DNA from: an uncultured Thermoguttaceae bacterium
GTDB lineage: Bacteria; Planctomycetota; Planctomycetia; Pirellulales; Thermoguttaceae
Direction of reading: 5' to 3'
Length of the DNA stretch: 64,000 nucleotides
NCBI GenBank assembly: GCA_938042245.1
Contig: CALIRO010000020.1
Span: 21,906 to 85,905, forward strand
Shown: positions 1 through 9,511 of the stretch, piece after piece
How the letters are laid out: every line of letters starts with the position of its first letter
Position numbering within the stretch: the first letter of the stretch is position 1
Program-made: the position numbers and the translations under genes
The notes under the pieces: model-generated
Database searches by the model: none
Seen by the model: the letters and a program-made list of their open reading frames with translations, nothing else
Told to the model about the DNA's origin: nothing

Positions 1-1242
1 TTGGCCCCGATCGACCATTACTCGAGCGATGTAAAAGGCCGTATCCGGGCTGAGCTGACCACTGGCGGCTGCCCGACCAAGAGCCTGGTCTGCCTCGTTG
101 AGCCGACCCAACCGATATAACACCCAGCCATAGGTGGACCATGCTTCGGCCACATTGCCGAAGGCCTGCACCCCGATCTGAGCCACTTCGAAGGCTTTGC
201 GTTTTTTGGCCTCTTCATCTTGCTCAGCAAGGGCCAAGGCCCAGTTGTTCAAGGCAGCGAAGTTGCTAGGGGATTGCAGATGGGCCGACTCAAAATAACT
301 CTCCGCTGCTTTGTAATCCTTCATGAAATAGGCCACCAGACCAGCCAACATCTTGGCCTGAAAGGAATCAGGGTCCAGTTTGAGGGCAATTTCCACTTGG
401 GATTTAGCCTGATCGTATTGTTCGGTGTCGAAGGCCCATTGGGCGGCGGCTAGGCGCGTCTGGACGTTTTTGGGTTCGGCGGTCAAGGCCGCCACCATCA
501 TCTTGGCCGCCTGCTCCCGCTGACCAGCCGCCTCATAGAACTGGGCCATGGTCGCTTCCGGCGTGAGCACTTGGTCGTTGGCCTTTTTGGCAGCCCGCAA
601 TTTTTCCATCGCCTCGTCAGTTTTATTCTGTTGGAATAAGGCTCGGGCAAGCCGGTGCAAGGCATTCACATTATCCGGATCTTCTTTAAGCCAGGTTTCC
701 AGATATTTTTGAGCGGTGGGCCAATCTTCGGCATTCTCCGCCAACCCAGCCATACCAGAACACATCCGCTGCAAAATTAACTTCTTCCGCCGGGCGGTGC
801 CTTTGAAATCCTTCAGCAATTGCTCTGCTTGGCTATAGAGGAACTTGGCAGCCGTAATTCGCCCACCACGAAACTCCAGATCCGCCAGAATCACAAAGGC
901 CTCCGGATCGTTGGGCGATTCCTTCAGAGCAGACTCCAACGAACGAATCGCCTGATCCAATTGACCCACCGAGGCAAACAGTTGCGCCATGATCACATCC
1001 GCCGGCGGCAAATCCGCATGTTTCTTGCATGCAGCCACCAGCAACGCCCTGGCCCCATCGATATCGCCGTTGCGAAACCGTACCACTGCATCCTGCACTT
1101 CCTGGATCTGCTGAAGCGGCTCAACTACCGGCGGAACTTCGCCTACCGGTACCGGCTCCGCCCAAACGACCGACGCTGCCCAGCAAATCAACCCCACTCC
1201 CATCAGCCCCATCCAGGACCAAGCTCCAGAAACCGGTTTCAT
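1..1242 (-). CDS. Secreted tetratricopeptide-repeat protein, C-terminus cut by window edge
   Basis: The reading frame runs open from an ATG at 1242 to the left edge (414 codons visible, no stop), so the C-terminus is missing. The N-terminus (MKPVSGAWSWMGLMGVG...) is a signal peptide ending near the AEP at about residue 30, which suggests export. The rest is a series of helical repeats of TPR type, for example around residues 85-115 (GQLDQAIRSLESALKESPND) and again near 190-210 (WLKEDPDNVNALHRLARALF). A GGAGGGAGT Shine-Dalgarno-like sequence precedes the start. TPR proteins are scaffolds; nothing in the sequence names a partner. Planctomycete genomes contain many exported TPR proteins of this kind. 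The fold is clear and the role unknown. Confidence 0.85.
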   Translation of the reverse strand, partial: MKPVSGAWSWMGLMGVGLICWAASVVWAEPVPVGEVPPVVEPLQQIQEVQDAVVRFRNGDIDGARALLVAACKKHADLPPADVIMAQLFASVGQLDQAIRSLESALKESPNDPEAFVILADLEFRGGRITAAKFLYSQAEQLLKDFKGTARRKKLILQRMCSGMAGLAENAEDWPTAQKYLETWLKEDPDNVNALHRLARALFQQNKTDEAMEKLRAAKKANDQVLTPEATMAQFYEAAGQREQAAKMMVAALTAEPKNVQTRLAAAQWAFDTEQYDQAKSQVEIALKLDPDSFQAKMLAGLVAYFMKDYKAAESYFESAHLQSPSNFAALNNWALALAEQDEEAKKRKAFEVAQIGVQAFGNVAEAWSTYGWVLYRLGRLNEADQALGRAAASGQLSPDTAFYIARVMVDRGQ

Positions 1243-2219
1243 AAATCCACTCCCTCCAAAAAAGAACATGTAAAGGACATCCTACCGAAGCTCGTCTTTT
1301 GAATCCCAATAAATTAGTTCCGGGGGACTACCATTTATTGTAGTAAAATTTTAACTCCTACTATATATGGTGGGTACCCCTTTCCTTTAGACCACGCCCT
1401 CTAGTACCCCACGAAAACCGCCTTCCTTAATTCTCCCAATTATACCACCTGGGAAGGATTCTGAATGGGCTGGTAGGTTGGTTTTTGGAAAAGGATGGCC
1501 CCACCTTTTCGGGTAAGAAAACAAAACCCCTCTTATTTGGAACGCTCTAACAACTAAGAAGTCAAAAGATGCTCTTTAGGATAATGGTCCGTGATGAAAA
1601 AGGTCCAAGTGCTTAAAATGGCAACCCATTGCAAGAGAAGGAGAGGGGATAATAGCCAATTATTAATCCAAGGCCTGGGCCTCGTGCGTTTTTCTTAGGG
1701 ATCAAGAGGCCATCAAAAACCTTAGTGCTTAAATGACGGCAGGTTAGAAAAAAATTGTCGTTGGAGGTTTTTGGCAGCAGAGAGAGGGAAGAGGAGGTTC
1801 AAAATATTACAAAGTAAATTGCTAAAATAAACAATTTTTGGGCTGCCCAATCGGCTTCCCCCTAAAGCTCTCCTTGCCCCACCCCTTTCGGTCTTCCATC
1901 TAGGCGGCAAACTATCCGAAGGACTGGTCCTTTCCATAAATGCCCTTCTTTCAGCGGGCCAGTCTTACTGTACAAAAGTGCCACACTCCTGCGAGGCGGC
2001 AAATGGACCCACTCCTTGCTTCGCATAGAAAAGATAAGCTCCTGTGGGAGAAAATCCGGGGGGTTGGTCTTTTCTGGCCAAACTGGGTCGGGCCCAGTGG
2101 ATTTTCCCGAAGGGCCTAGATATGATAGAAACGATTTTTCCAGGACGTCGGGTTTGCAAGGCCAAGGAACGTGGGCGCAGACTGTTAGGTAGTTTCGAGT
2201 CTGTGGAAGGAGATCGGCT
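1243..2219. other. Long AT-rich intergenic region, no gene recognised
   Basis: This 977 bp spacer between two divergently transcribed genes is richer in A and T than its surroundings. Several short open frames on the minus strand (for example 1862-2257) lack family resemblance and a convincing ribosome-binding site. A short phrase, agtgcttaaa, occurs twice near 1609 and 1722. A TATGAT box near 2120-2130, about 90 bases before the gene at 2220, could belong to its promoter, but the matching -35 is poor. It may be regulatory DNA or a decayed gene. Confidence 0.4.
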
Positions 2220-2744
2220 ATGAGAGACTTCTGGCGCGCATTGGGTTGGGCTGGCATGTTGACGGCAATGAGTTGGCTGGCTTGGGTGGACAGAACGTTT
2301 CTTTACGCGGAAGAAGCTTCCGCGGAAAAAAAGCCTTCCCACGTGCAATCCGCTGCCAAAGCAAAGGAACCTAAGAGTCCTTACCGCCGGTTGCCTCCCT
2401 ACTATGGACAGGTGGTAACCCCGGAACAACGGAAACAAATTTATGCCATTCAAGATGAATACGGGCCGAAGATCGATGCCCTCCGTAAACAATTGGAGGC
2501 TCTGATCGCCGAACGGGACGAAAAGATCGCCGCCCTGCTTACCGAGGTGCAGCGGAAGGAAGTGGCTCGCCTTCAGGAAGAAGCCAAGGCAAAACGAGCA
2601 CCCAAAGAAAAAGCTGCCCCACCGGGTGAAACGAAACCTTCGGGCGCTGCCGAAAAGGCGGAAGCCAAACCAACCGAAGCCACTCCGCCCCCTTCCGTTC
2701 AACCAAGCCCACCCCAAGGGCCGGAACCCAAACCCCAATCCTAA
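2220..2744 (+). CDS. Small secreted or anchored coiled-coil protein of unknown function
   Basis: A 174-residue protein with an N-terminal hydrophobic stretch (about residues 8-24, GWAGMLTAMSWLAWVD) that can act as signal peptide or anchor. A conserved-looking block follows at residues 55-105: a YYGQVVTPEQRKQIYAIQDE segment running into a charged helix with the pattern of Spy/LTXXQ-like helical proteins, in which a ValThrProGluGln turn precedes a long helix. The C-terminal third is low-complexity Lys/Pro/Glu/Ala. GGAG lies 8 bases before the ATG. The helical part could bind other proteins or nucleic acid outside the membrane; this is inference. No enzyme motif is visible, and I do not recognise the family with certainty. 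Confidence 0.75.
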   Translation: MRDFWRALGWAGMLTAMSWLAWVDRTFLYAEEASAEKKPSHVQSAAKAKEPKSPYRRLPPYYGQVVTPEQRKQIYAIQDEYGPKIDALRKQLEALIAERDEKIAALLTEVQRKEVARLQEEAKAKRAPKEKAAPPGETKPSGAAEKAEAKPTEATPPPSVQPSPPQGPEPKPQS

Positions 2745-3163
2745 TTCCCACTAACCCCCCGGAATATCTGAGCAAATCCACAAGAACTGGGCCAGAAGAA
2801 AAACCCCAATCTTAATCCCCTTACCCTTCCGAAACCCGAAGGGCATTAGCTGAAGCCTTCTTTAGGATAAGCCCCCGCTGGACATTGGGTAACAGACCGG
2901 AGGCAAACCCCCGGGGCAACCCAAAGGGCGTGAAGGATTTTTTTTCTTTTTGGTCTTCCTTAGCGGGGTTGCCCACTGGGGCCCCTGGGCGGATGGCCTT
3001 TGCCGATTTCCCACCAACCGATTGTCGAATGGCTTCCCTTTGACGGAGGATCCGGTTATAGGGCTGCCCTTTGCCTCCGCCTGGCCTCTCTCCATGTCCA
3101 GTGTCCATCTATATCTATATGTACCTTCTCCCTCCAGAAACCTTGGGAGGAAAGGAGTGGTTT
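2745..3163. other. Intergenic region upstream of the beta-helix gene
   Basis: A 419 bp spacer between two genes on the same strand. It holds no convincing gene. The last 60 bases contain a tatctatatctatatg stretch that could house a -10 element for the following gene, but no matching -35 is clear. Confidence 0.35.
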
Positions 3164-5293
3164 ATGAAAAATCTTCGTCCCATCGGATACTGTTTTTGGC
3201 GTTGGTCGTTTGGAGGTCTGGTGGCCTTGTTGGGGAGTTTATTGGGGTTGACAGCGTTTCTAGGGGCATGGGCGGCAGAGGCTGGCCAGAAGCACAGCGC
3301 TTCGGGTCCTGAGAGGCCGATTACCCCCTTGCCGGCAGAGTCGGCCCAAAAGGATTTTCGTGTTGCGCCCAATTGGGCGGCCATTCAGGAGGTGGAAAGC
3401 GGCCGGTCTGAGGTGGCCCGGTCCGATTGGTGGGGCTTTGACGCGCAGGATGCCACCCAGGCTTTGCAAGCCGCTCTCCGCTCCAAGGCCAAAAAGGTTA
3501 TTGTGCCGAAAATGCCCAGCCCGTGGATTGTGGATAAAATCGAGCTGGTGGGCAGTAAAGAAATCTTCTTTGAGCCGGGCGTGGAGGTGGTGGCCAAGCG
3601 GGGCGCTTTCCGCGGCAAAACCGATAGCCTGCTAACCGCCTGGAATCAAAGCCAGTTGAAACTCATTGGGCCAGGGGCCACGTTGCGCATGTGGCGGGCC
3701 GACTACGATCAGCCCCCTTATGAACATGCTGAGTGGCGGCATGTGCTTAGGTTGCAAGGTTGCTCCGACGTACTGGTCGAAGGTCTTACCTTAGCCGAAA
3801 GCGGCGGCGACGGCATCTATCTAGGCGCTGGCCGAGGCGGCGAGCCGAACCGAAACATCACCATCCGCAACGTGGTTTGCCTGAACAATTATCGTCAAGG
3901 CATCAGTGTCATTACGGCCGAAAACCTTTTGCTGGAAAACGTCGTTCTGCGGGGCACCCGAGGCACACCGCCGCAGGCAGGCATCGATTTTGAACCGAAC
4001 CGGCGCCAAGAACTGCTGACCAATTGTATCCTGCGGAACTGTCTTTTTGAAGACAACGCCAGTTTCGCCATTATCCTTTCTTTAGGCGCCTTGGACGCCA
4101 CGAGCCGACCGATTTCTATTCGCCTGGAAAAATGCACCACCCGTGGAACCAACGCCGGCTCATTGCTGATTTACAATCGGAACGGGTCGGAAGAGGCGGT
4201 ACGTGGCCAGGTGGAAGTGGTGGGTTGCCGGTTTGAGGACACAGGCCGCGCACAGATCGTCATTCAAAATCCGGTTGGCGGCCTGCAGGTGCGGTTTTCT
4301 GGGTGTCGGCTGGCCGATCCAGCACCAGAACCAAAACCACCCGCCCCGATTCTGTTCCGTTCCCGCAGCGGCGATGACCAAGATGTTGGGCAGGTCCGGT
4401 TCGAGGATTTTGTGATTGTCGATCCGACAGGCCGAATGCCGATCGGGTTTGCCAACGCCGCCGGAGTATGCCTGAAGCAAATCCAAGGAGAAATCCTTGT
4501 TCAAAAAGGCCCCCAGACCATCCGGTACGATCTGGGGCCGGAGTGGCTCCAGCGGCATTTTCCCTGCGATCCGATCCGTCAATTGCCGCTAGTACCTCTG
4601 GACCGGCTGCGGGTGGTGGAGAATAAGCTGACGGCCGGCGGGCTTCATCCCCTGCCGCTGCATCGGCTCCGAGGCCAGGCCCGGTATCTACTTTTCGCCC
4701 AACAAAACGACTTGGTTCAATTCGAGATAGCCTACCAACAAGTGGGCCGATATGAAGGAAAACCTCTGACGGTAGAAGTGCTTGGGCCGGACGGCCAGCA
4801 GATTCAGCGTGTCCGATTGCCTTTCCAAAAGACCACCCCGGTAGATTTTCGGGCGCCGGCGACTGGGATATACCAGATTGTTGGCCAGCCAGGGGCGAAT
4901 ACGCTTCGGCTGGTTCGGAGCAGCCATCCGGCGGCCATCGCCGGCCAGCGAGGCCTGATCCATCTTTTAGGCACGACAGGGGTATATTACTTTTGGGTTC
5001 CGGCCCAGAGGGCGGTGGGCATTTCGGTGGCTGGAGAGGGAGATAAAGAAAAGTTCAGTGTGGAACTAAGGGATTCGGCGGATCAGCTCCTCTGGCAGCA
5101 GCACAATGCCGATAGCCCCCGCTCCATCCTTCTTGAACCGGCCCCGCAGGATCGGGTGGTCCAACTCCGGCTTCTCCGTCCCCAGCAAGGCACGCTAGAA
5201 GACGTGTACCTGCAGTTTCGGGGGATTGCTCCGCTGGTCAGCTTTCAGCCGGAGTTTCTGCTAACTGGAGAGTTCGCTCCTACCCAAAAATAA
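3164..5293 (+). CDS. Secreted right-handed beta-helix (pectate-lyase-like) protein
   Basis: The start is placed at the ATG at 3164 because GGAGGAAAGGAG stands just before it and the resulting N-terminus (MKNLRPIGYCFWRWSFGG...) is a long signal peptide. The 709-residue product has an N-terminal pectate-lyase-superfamily segment (about residues 85-130: DATQALQAALRSKAKKVIVP, then a WIVDKIEL strand) followed by PbH1-type coils (for example GGDGIYLGA, NRNITIRNVVCLNNYRQGIS, ENLLLENVV, near 205-270). The last 200 residues look like a beta-sandwich. Proteins of this class bind or cleave polysaccharides outside the cell. No catalytic triad can be assigned from sequence alone, so substrate and even enzymatic activity are open. 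Confidence 0.82.
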   Translation: MKNLRPIGYCFWRWSFGGLVALLGSLLGLTAFLGAWAAEAGQKHSASGPERPITPLPAESAQKDFRVAPNWAAIQEVESGRSEVARSDWWGFDAQDATQALQAALRSKAKKVIVPKMPSPWIVDKIELVGSKEIFFEPGVEVVAKRGAFRGKTDSLLTAWNQSQLKLIGPGATLRMWRADYDQPPYEHAEWRHVLRLQGCSDVLVEGLTLAESGGDGIYLGAGRGGEPNRNITIRNVVCLNNYRQGISVITAENLLLENVVLRGTRGTPPQAGIDFEPNRRQELLTNCILRNCLFEDNASFAIILSLGALDATSRPISIRLEKCTTRGTNAGSLLIYNRNGSEEAVRGQVEVVGCRFEDTGRAQIVIQNPVGGLQVRFSGCRLADPAPEPKPPAPILFRSRSGDDQDVGQVRFEDFVIVDPTGRMPIGFANAAGVCLKQIQGEILVQKGPQTIRYDLGPEWLQRHFPCDPIRQLPLVPLDRLRVVENKLTAGGLHPLPLHRLRGQARYLLFAQQNDLVQFEIAYQQVGRYEGKPLTVEVLGPDGQQIQRVRLPFQKTTPVDFRAPATGIYQIVGQPGANTLRLVRSSHPAAIAGQRGLIHLLGTTGVYYFWVPAQRAVGISVAGEGDKEKFSVELRDSADQLLWQQHNADSPRSILLEPAPQDRVVQLRLLRPQQGTLEDVYLQFRGIAPLVSFQPEFLLTGEFAPTQK

Positions 5294-5311
5294 ACCTGCC
5301 CTCCTAGCTCA

Positions 5312-5346
5312 GCCATGTCAGGCAACTGAAGCCATGTCAGGCAACT
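5312..5346. repeat. Two-copy direct repeat downstream of the beta-helix gene
   Basis: The 16-base unit gccatgtcaggcaact occurs at 5312-5327 and again at 5331-5346. Directly after it come an attagccgaa phrase (5351-5360) and ttcctgcgaaagcgg (about 5377-5391), both reminiscent of the palindromic elements found elsewhere in this window, so this spacer may hold a decayed copy. The spacer separates two convergent genes. Confidence 0.5.
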
Positions 5347-5518
5347 CGGGATTAGCCGAAAAGACCATGATGCTCGTTCCTGCGAAAGCGGCCATCAAGG
5401 AAAAACCTCCTGCCAGAGAGGTTCCGAGACCGGCCAGAGGAACGGCTTGGTAGGCCCTGGCTTGGCGTTTGGGGAACACCGGGGGCGTTCTGTACGTGGA
5501 GAGACGGCCGGAGGATTA

Positions 5519-8500
5519 TTATTTCCCGGCGGGTTGAGCTGGGCGGAAATTCGCCAGAAACTGCTCCAGTTGCCGGTGAACCGAGGCGGTTTGCAGAACG
5601 ATCAAGTATTTGCTGGGCGGATCGAAATAGAGGACGCCTGGGCCTTGGGTGTCTTCCCAACTGCCTCGGCCCACCTGGTCTTTAATCGCCTCCAGCAGCG
5701 CTTTGGCGGACCCGAAGGCTGAAATCGTCTCGGAAACTGGATAAAATTCCACCTCCAGCCGTAGGGCCGCTTCCTTTTGCGTGGTGATCTGAAGCAGTTG
5801 GGGCCCGGCAATCCGCCAGGTCAATCCCAATCGTTCCAGCAGAGCGGTTAGGGTTTCGGCCAACGGCTGTTGGTTAGCCCGAAGGGTAGCTGGAATAGTA
5901 GGTTGAAGTCCTTCGGCCCGCAGCGAGACCCAGTCCACCAGGATCGGTACTTCTGCCAGTTGTTCTAGGTAGGCGAGGATTTCCGACAAAGGGGTGGGCG
6001 AAATGAAATTGGCCGTCATCGGCCGCTCCAACACCGGCCGCATTTGGCTCAAACGGGTTTGGAGGCTAAGGTCTTTTCGATTCGGATCGATTCGCAGCGG
6101 CAGGCCCCGGGCCAGCCGAAGTTTCTCCAACAGTTCCGTTACTCGCCGATGCCCCAGATCGGTCTGATACACCAGGAGCAGATCCTCGTGGACTTCGATT
6201 TTGCCTCGGCCCCCGCTTGCCTGCCACGATTCGGGCAACACAAACCGCTCCAGCAGTTTGGCGAGCTGTTCCGGATCGGTTTCTGAAGGACTCGTCAGAT
6301 CCGAAACTTCGTATCGGAGTGTTTGCCACTGCTGGCGGGCCGCCGGTGTCCGGCTGATCAGGACATCCTCCCCATCCACCACATAAACAAGGCCTAGTGG
6401 CTCCAATATCCTCTGAAGGATTTCCCCCACCCTGAGGTCCGTTGCTCGGAAGCGGACCGGCATTTCCAACGACACTCCAGCGGCTTCCATTTCCTCCAGC
6501 TCATACGTGATCCAAACTCCACCCAACGCTTCGAGCAAGCTCACTGCTTTGCGCAGAGGGAGGTCTGGTAATTCGATGGAAGCCACCTTTTCGGCCAACC
6601 GGGCCTGGGTGGCTGCCTGCAACTGTTCCCGGCTCGGGCCGGGCGTTTCTTTTTCCATGCCCGGCTGTTTCATTTCCGCCCCCGGTTGTTGAGCAACGGC
6701 TGGGGGTTTTTCCGAAGGGTCTTTGGCCGGTGGCTTCGATTCTGCCGGCATGGAATCTGAACCTGCTGAGGGGAGTTTGGTTTGGGTGGGCTGCCCTGAG
6801 GAGGCTTTCGAAGGAAGTTTGGCGGTTTCCGAAGGGCCAGGACCCACAGGCAGCTTGAGGCCCGGGGCTTTGGGAATTGGTTGCCTGGGGGCCGTTCCAG
6901 GCCGGATCAGCTTCGGACCGGCTTCCCAAGCCAGCCCCTCGATCCGCTCCATTCCCCGGGCCGTCGCCAACATCTCCAGCACCCCGGGATCTACATCTTT
7001 TGAGATGAATCGGACCGAGCCGTCGGCCATCCCGACGAACATGCCGTCCGGCTGGCCTGTGCCGAAGCCATCCGGCCCGTTCACATAGGGCGGTTGAGTC
7101 AAGGGGCGAACCGTTGCCGATCCGCCCGAGGCCCATGGCCCCAACCCACTGTTCACGCCAGCAATAGCAATGGTATGGCTCAGGCCGTCGGTAATTTCTG
7201 CCGGTTTCAGAGTTCGGCCAAAGCCGAACACGCCAATTCGGCGCTGGTCCGCCTGAGGTTGAACAGCATCTTCCCCCAGGCCGCCAACGCCCACATAATG
7301 GGTAACCGGAAAACCGGCCTCGGTAACCCGTTGCGGAATGGCCGGATTGAGCACCTCTTCCAATGGGCGTTGCACCACCGTTTTGTTCAGCGGACTATTC
7401 CACGGATAGCGGAGTTGCAACTGCTGGTACCAGTCGGCCCGGCCCATGTACGGCAACAGCAGAGCAATCCAACTAAGCCGAGTGGCGGGGTCCCACAACG
7501 GACCGCCTTCGGCGCCGGGCGGGAAATGGCCTTCGGCTTTGCAGTAGGCGGCCGCCGCCTCCAAAAGCCGCTCTTCCTGCTGCTGGATCACCCCACAGAC
7601 CGCCTCCCGCCAATCAAGCCACAGCGCCTCCTGGGCCGACTGAACGGCGCCGATTACCTCCTGCCAAGGCTGCTTCCAGCTGGTACGTGCCCAGACAACT
7701 GTCTCGGCCAATTCCACCCGGGCTGACTGGACCCCCAGGTGGAGAAGTTTCAACAGTTTTTCATACTGGGCGGCCTGATCTGCTTTCCACTGACCTGCTT
7801 GAACTTCTGCGGTAAGCCGCTGCACCCGTCCGCTCAGGCCAGAATCCCCGGCGCTCAGAAGTTCCTCCACAGCAGCCTGCACTTGCTCGGCCTCTGAAAC
7901 CGTCCGACACCACAGGCCGGTTTCCCATCGCACCGTCTGCCCCATATACCCGGCCGTAGAAACTCCTTCGGGCAGTTGCCAGAGAATTTGGAACGGCTGA
8001 CGAGTTTCCGGCCAAACTGCCGTCAACCTTTGGAAGCTGGTCCCGGCCATCGAGCGAACCCAGGAACAATCCAGAGCAACCGCCAAATCTGCATCCCATG
8101 GCCAATTGTCCATCATTCGCTCTACCGGCCGACTTTGCAACTGCGGCTTCGGCCGCTCCGAAAGGTGCCGGAGCAACACTTCCGGTCCACTCAGCACCCA
8201 TCGGGCACCTACCAGAGCCACCGGATGCGGCCAGCCGGAGCTAGGGTCCCTCCGAAACTCGGCCTGGCCCAGTCGGAACCCTGCCGGCTGGCCCCGTTGG
8301 GAGAGTTGCCCAATGGCAGTCTCTTCGCTCATGGCCACTAGGATCACCGCTTGAGTGGCCCAATCCGCCCCATCCACGGCCAACCATATCAGATGCTCCA
8401 CTTTCTCCGGTTGGAGCTGGAGGTGTTTCAGAAGCCGATCCGCCACTTGGACCGCTTTGGGAGAAAAGGCTTCCAGGGCTTCCAGGAGGCCACTGGAGGC

Positions 8501-9511
8501 GACCAGCCGATTCCACCGCACCCCTACCACCAAGCCGGTTGGGTCCGGAATCCACTGCTTGTCCAGTGTTTTAGGAGTCTGTTTGGCTCCTGGAGGGCTG
8601 GCAGGGATCGGAGGGGGAGTTTTCGGTATCTGCCCGGTCTGGGTGGCTGCTGTCGGGGCCACTCCAGGAGACTCTGAAGGGGGCGGGGAGGCCTGGAAAA
8701 GGGCCAATAGAGCCGCTGCCACCAGTACCCCCCCCAACGGCGCAATTCCTAGTACCACCCAGGAGGGTACCTGGCTTAAAAGACTCCATCCCCGAAGTGC
8801 CCACCCCCAGAGGGGGAAAAATCGGCTCCCAGACACCTGAAGGGACTTTTCTTTGTCGGACAGAGCTTGTTTCTCAGTTTCCGAGTGGGGTTTCGGGGGA
8901 GTTTGTAGAGGGGATTGGCTTCCCTCTAAAGAGGTACTAAGTCTCCCTGACGATGCTTCCGAAGGAGGGGAGAGAGGAGTTCCGGCCCCCTTTGCAGGTG
9001 GCCGAATCACCGGAGGAGGAATAACTTTGGGTGAAATCGGGGATGCAGTTTGACCTTCGAGAGGGCTAGGTGGAGGAACTGGAAGATCGCTCCCCCTTGA
9101 TGTTGATGCCATTTCTGCCCCTTTTGGAGGGGGGGGCGGAGGGGGAGAAGCTTGAAAAGAGTGGAAAATACCACTTTTTTGGGAGGATGAATCTATACTT
9201 TGGGAAGGGGCAGAAACCGAAACCTTTTCTGCTGAACCCCCTGTAATGGTGGTTTCTTTCCCAGATACAAGGGAGTCTTCCAAAGAAACGGGTTCCCTAC
9301 CGGAGAGCGGTAATTCCTTCTTCTGAGGGGTTGATGTCTCCTCTGGAGATGTAGGGCTCGATTCCACCCCCTTCCAATCCGGCGGCGGTACCACCTCCAC
9401 AAAGCTCTGGCATTTCGGACAAAGCAAAATATTCCCAATGGCACCCGGGTCCCGTACCGCCAACCGGGCCTGACAGGTCATGCATTGGATGTAAAACAAC
9501 GCCTTCGCCAC
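5519..9511 (-). CDS. Very large zinc-ribbon, DUF1559-like and STN-like multidomain membrane protein
   Basis: A 1330-residue protein. The N-terminus carries a CMTC/CPKC zinc ribbon (Cys10, 13, 31, 34), followed by a long Pro/Ser-rich linker and one transmembrane segment (about residues 250-275, WVVLGIAPLGGVLVAAALLA). The middle part ends in a DUF1559-like signature: an ITDGLSHTIAIAGVN motif, then GGSATVRPLT, then FVGMADGSVRFISKDVD near residue 827. After another Pro/Lys linker come two STN/secretin-N-like alpha/beta repeats (around 980-1060 and 1190-1270), the second starting at MTANFISPTPLSEILAYLEQ. DUF1559 is a family greatly expanded in planctomycetes, usually with a pilin-like N-terminus, which is lacking here. 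The zinc ribbon should be cytoplasmic and the C-terminal parts periplasmic. Function unknown. Confidence 0.85.
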   Translation of the reverse strand: MAKALFYIQCMTCQARLAVRDPGAIGNILLCPKCQSFVEVVPPPDWKGVESSPTSPEETSTPQKKELPLSGREPVSLEDSLVSGKETTITGGSAEKVSVSAPSQSIDSSSQKSGIFHSFQASPPPPPPPKGAEMASTSRGSDLPVPPPSPLEGQTASPISPKVIPPPVIRPPAKGAGTPLSPPSEASSGRLSTSLEGSQSPLQTPPKPHSETEKQALSDKEKSLQVSGSRFFPLWGWALRGWSLLSQVPSWVVLGIAPLGGVLVAAALLALFQASPPPSESPGVAPTAATQTGQIPKTPPPIPASPPGAKQTPKTLDKQWIPDPTGLVVGVRWNRLVASSGLLEALEAFSPKAVQVADRLLKHLQLQPEKVEHLIWLAVDGADWATQAVILVAMSEETAIGQLSQRGQPAGFRLGQAEFRRDPSSGWPHPVALVGARWVLSGPEVLLRHLSERPKPQLQSRPVERMMDNWPWDADLAVALDCSWVRSMAGTSFQRLTAVWPETRQPFQILWQLPEGVSTAGYMGQTVRWETGLWCRTVSEAEQVQAAVEELLSAGDSGLSGRVQRLTAEVQAGQWKADQAAQYEKLLKLLHLGVQSARVELAETVVWARTSWKQPWQEVIGAVQSAQEALWLDWREAVCGVIQQQEERLLEAAAAYCKAEGHFPPGAEGGPLWDPATRLSWIALLLPYMGRADWYQQLQLRYPWNSPLNKTVVQRPLEEVLNPAIPQRVTEAGFPVTHYVGVGGLGEDAVQPQADQRRIGVFGFGRTLKPAEITDGLSHTIAIAGVNSGLGPWASGGSATVRPLTQPPYVNGPDGFGTGQPDGMFVGMADGSVRFISKDVDPGVLEMLATARGMERIEGLAWEAGPKLIRPGTAPRQPIPKAPGLKLPVGPGPSETAKLPSKASSGQPTQTKLPSAGSDSMPAESKPPAKDPSEKPPAVAQQPGAEMKQPGMEKETPGPSREQLQAATQARLAEKVASIELPDLPLRKAVSLLEALGGVWITYELEEMEAAGVSLEMPVRFRATDLRVGEILQRILEPLGLVYVVDGEDVLISRTPAARQQWQTLRYEVSDLTSPSETDPEQLAKLLERFVLPESWQASGGRGKIEVHEDLLLVYQTDLGHRRVTELLEKLRLARGLPLRIDPNRKDLSLQTRLSQMRPVLERPMTANFISPTPLSEILAYLEQLAEVPILVDWVSLRAEGLQPTIPATLRANQQPLAETLTALLERLGLTWRIAGPQLLQITTQKEAALRLEVEFYPVSETISAFGSAKALLEAIKDQVGRGSWEDTQGPGVLYFDPPSKYLIVLQTASVHRQLEQFLANFRPAQPAGK

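Noticed and set aside
1965..2738. Long minus-strand frame of 257 codons over the gene at 2220-2744
   Set aside because: Its composition (Phe/Gly/Arg-rich) is that of the complementary strand of a coding gene. The plus-strand gene has a signal-like N-terminus, a Shine-Dalgarno sequence and a folded-looking middle part.
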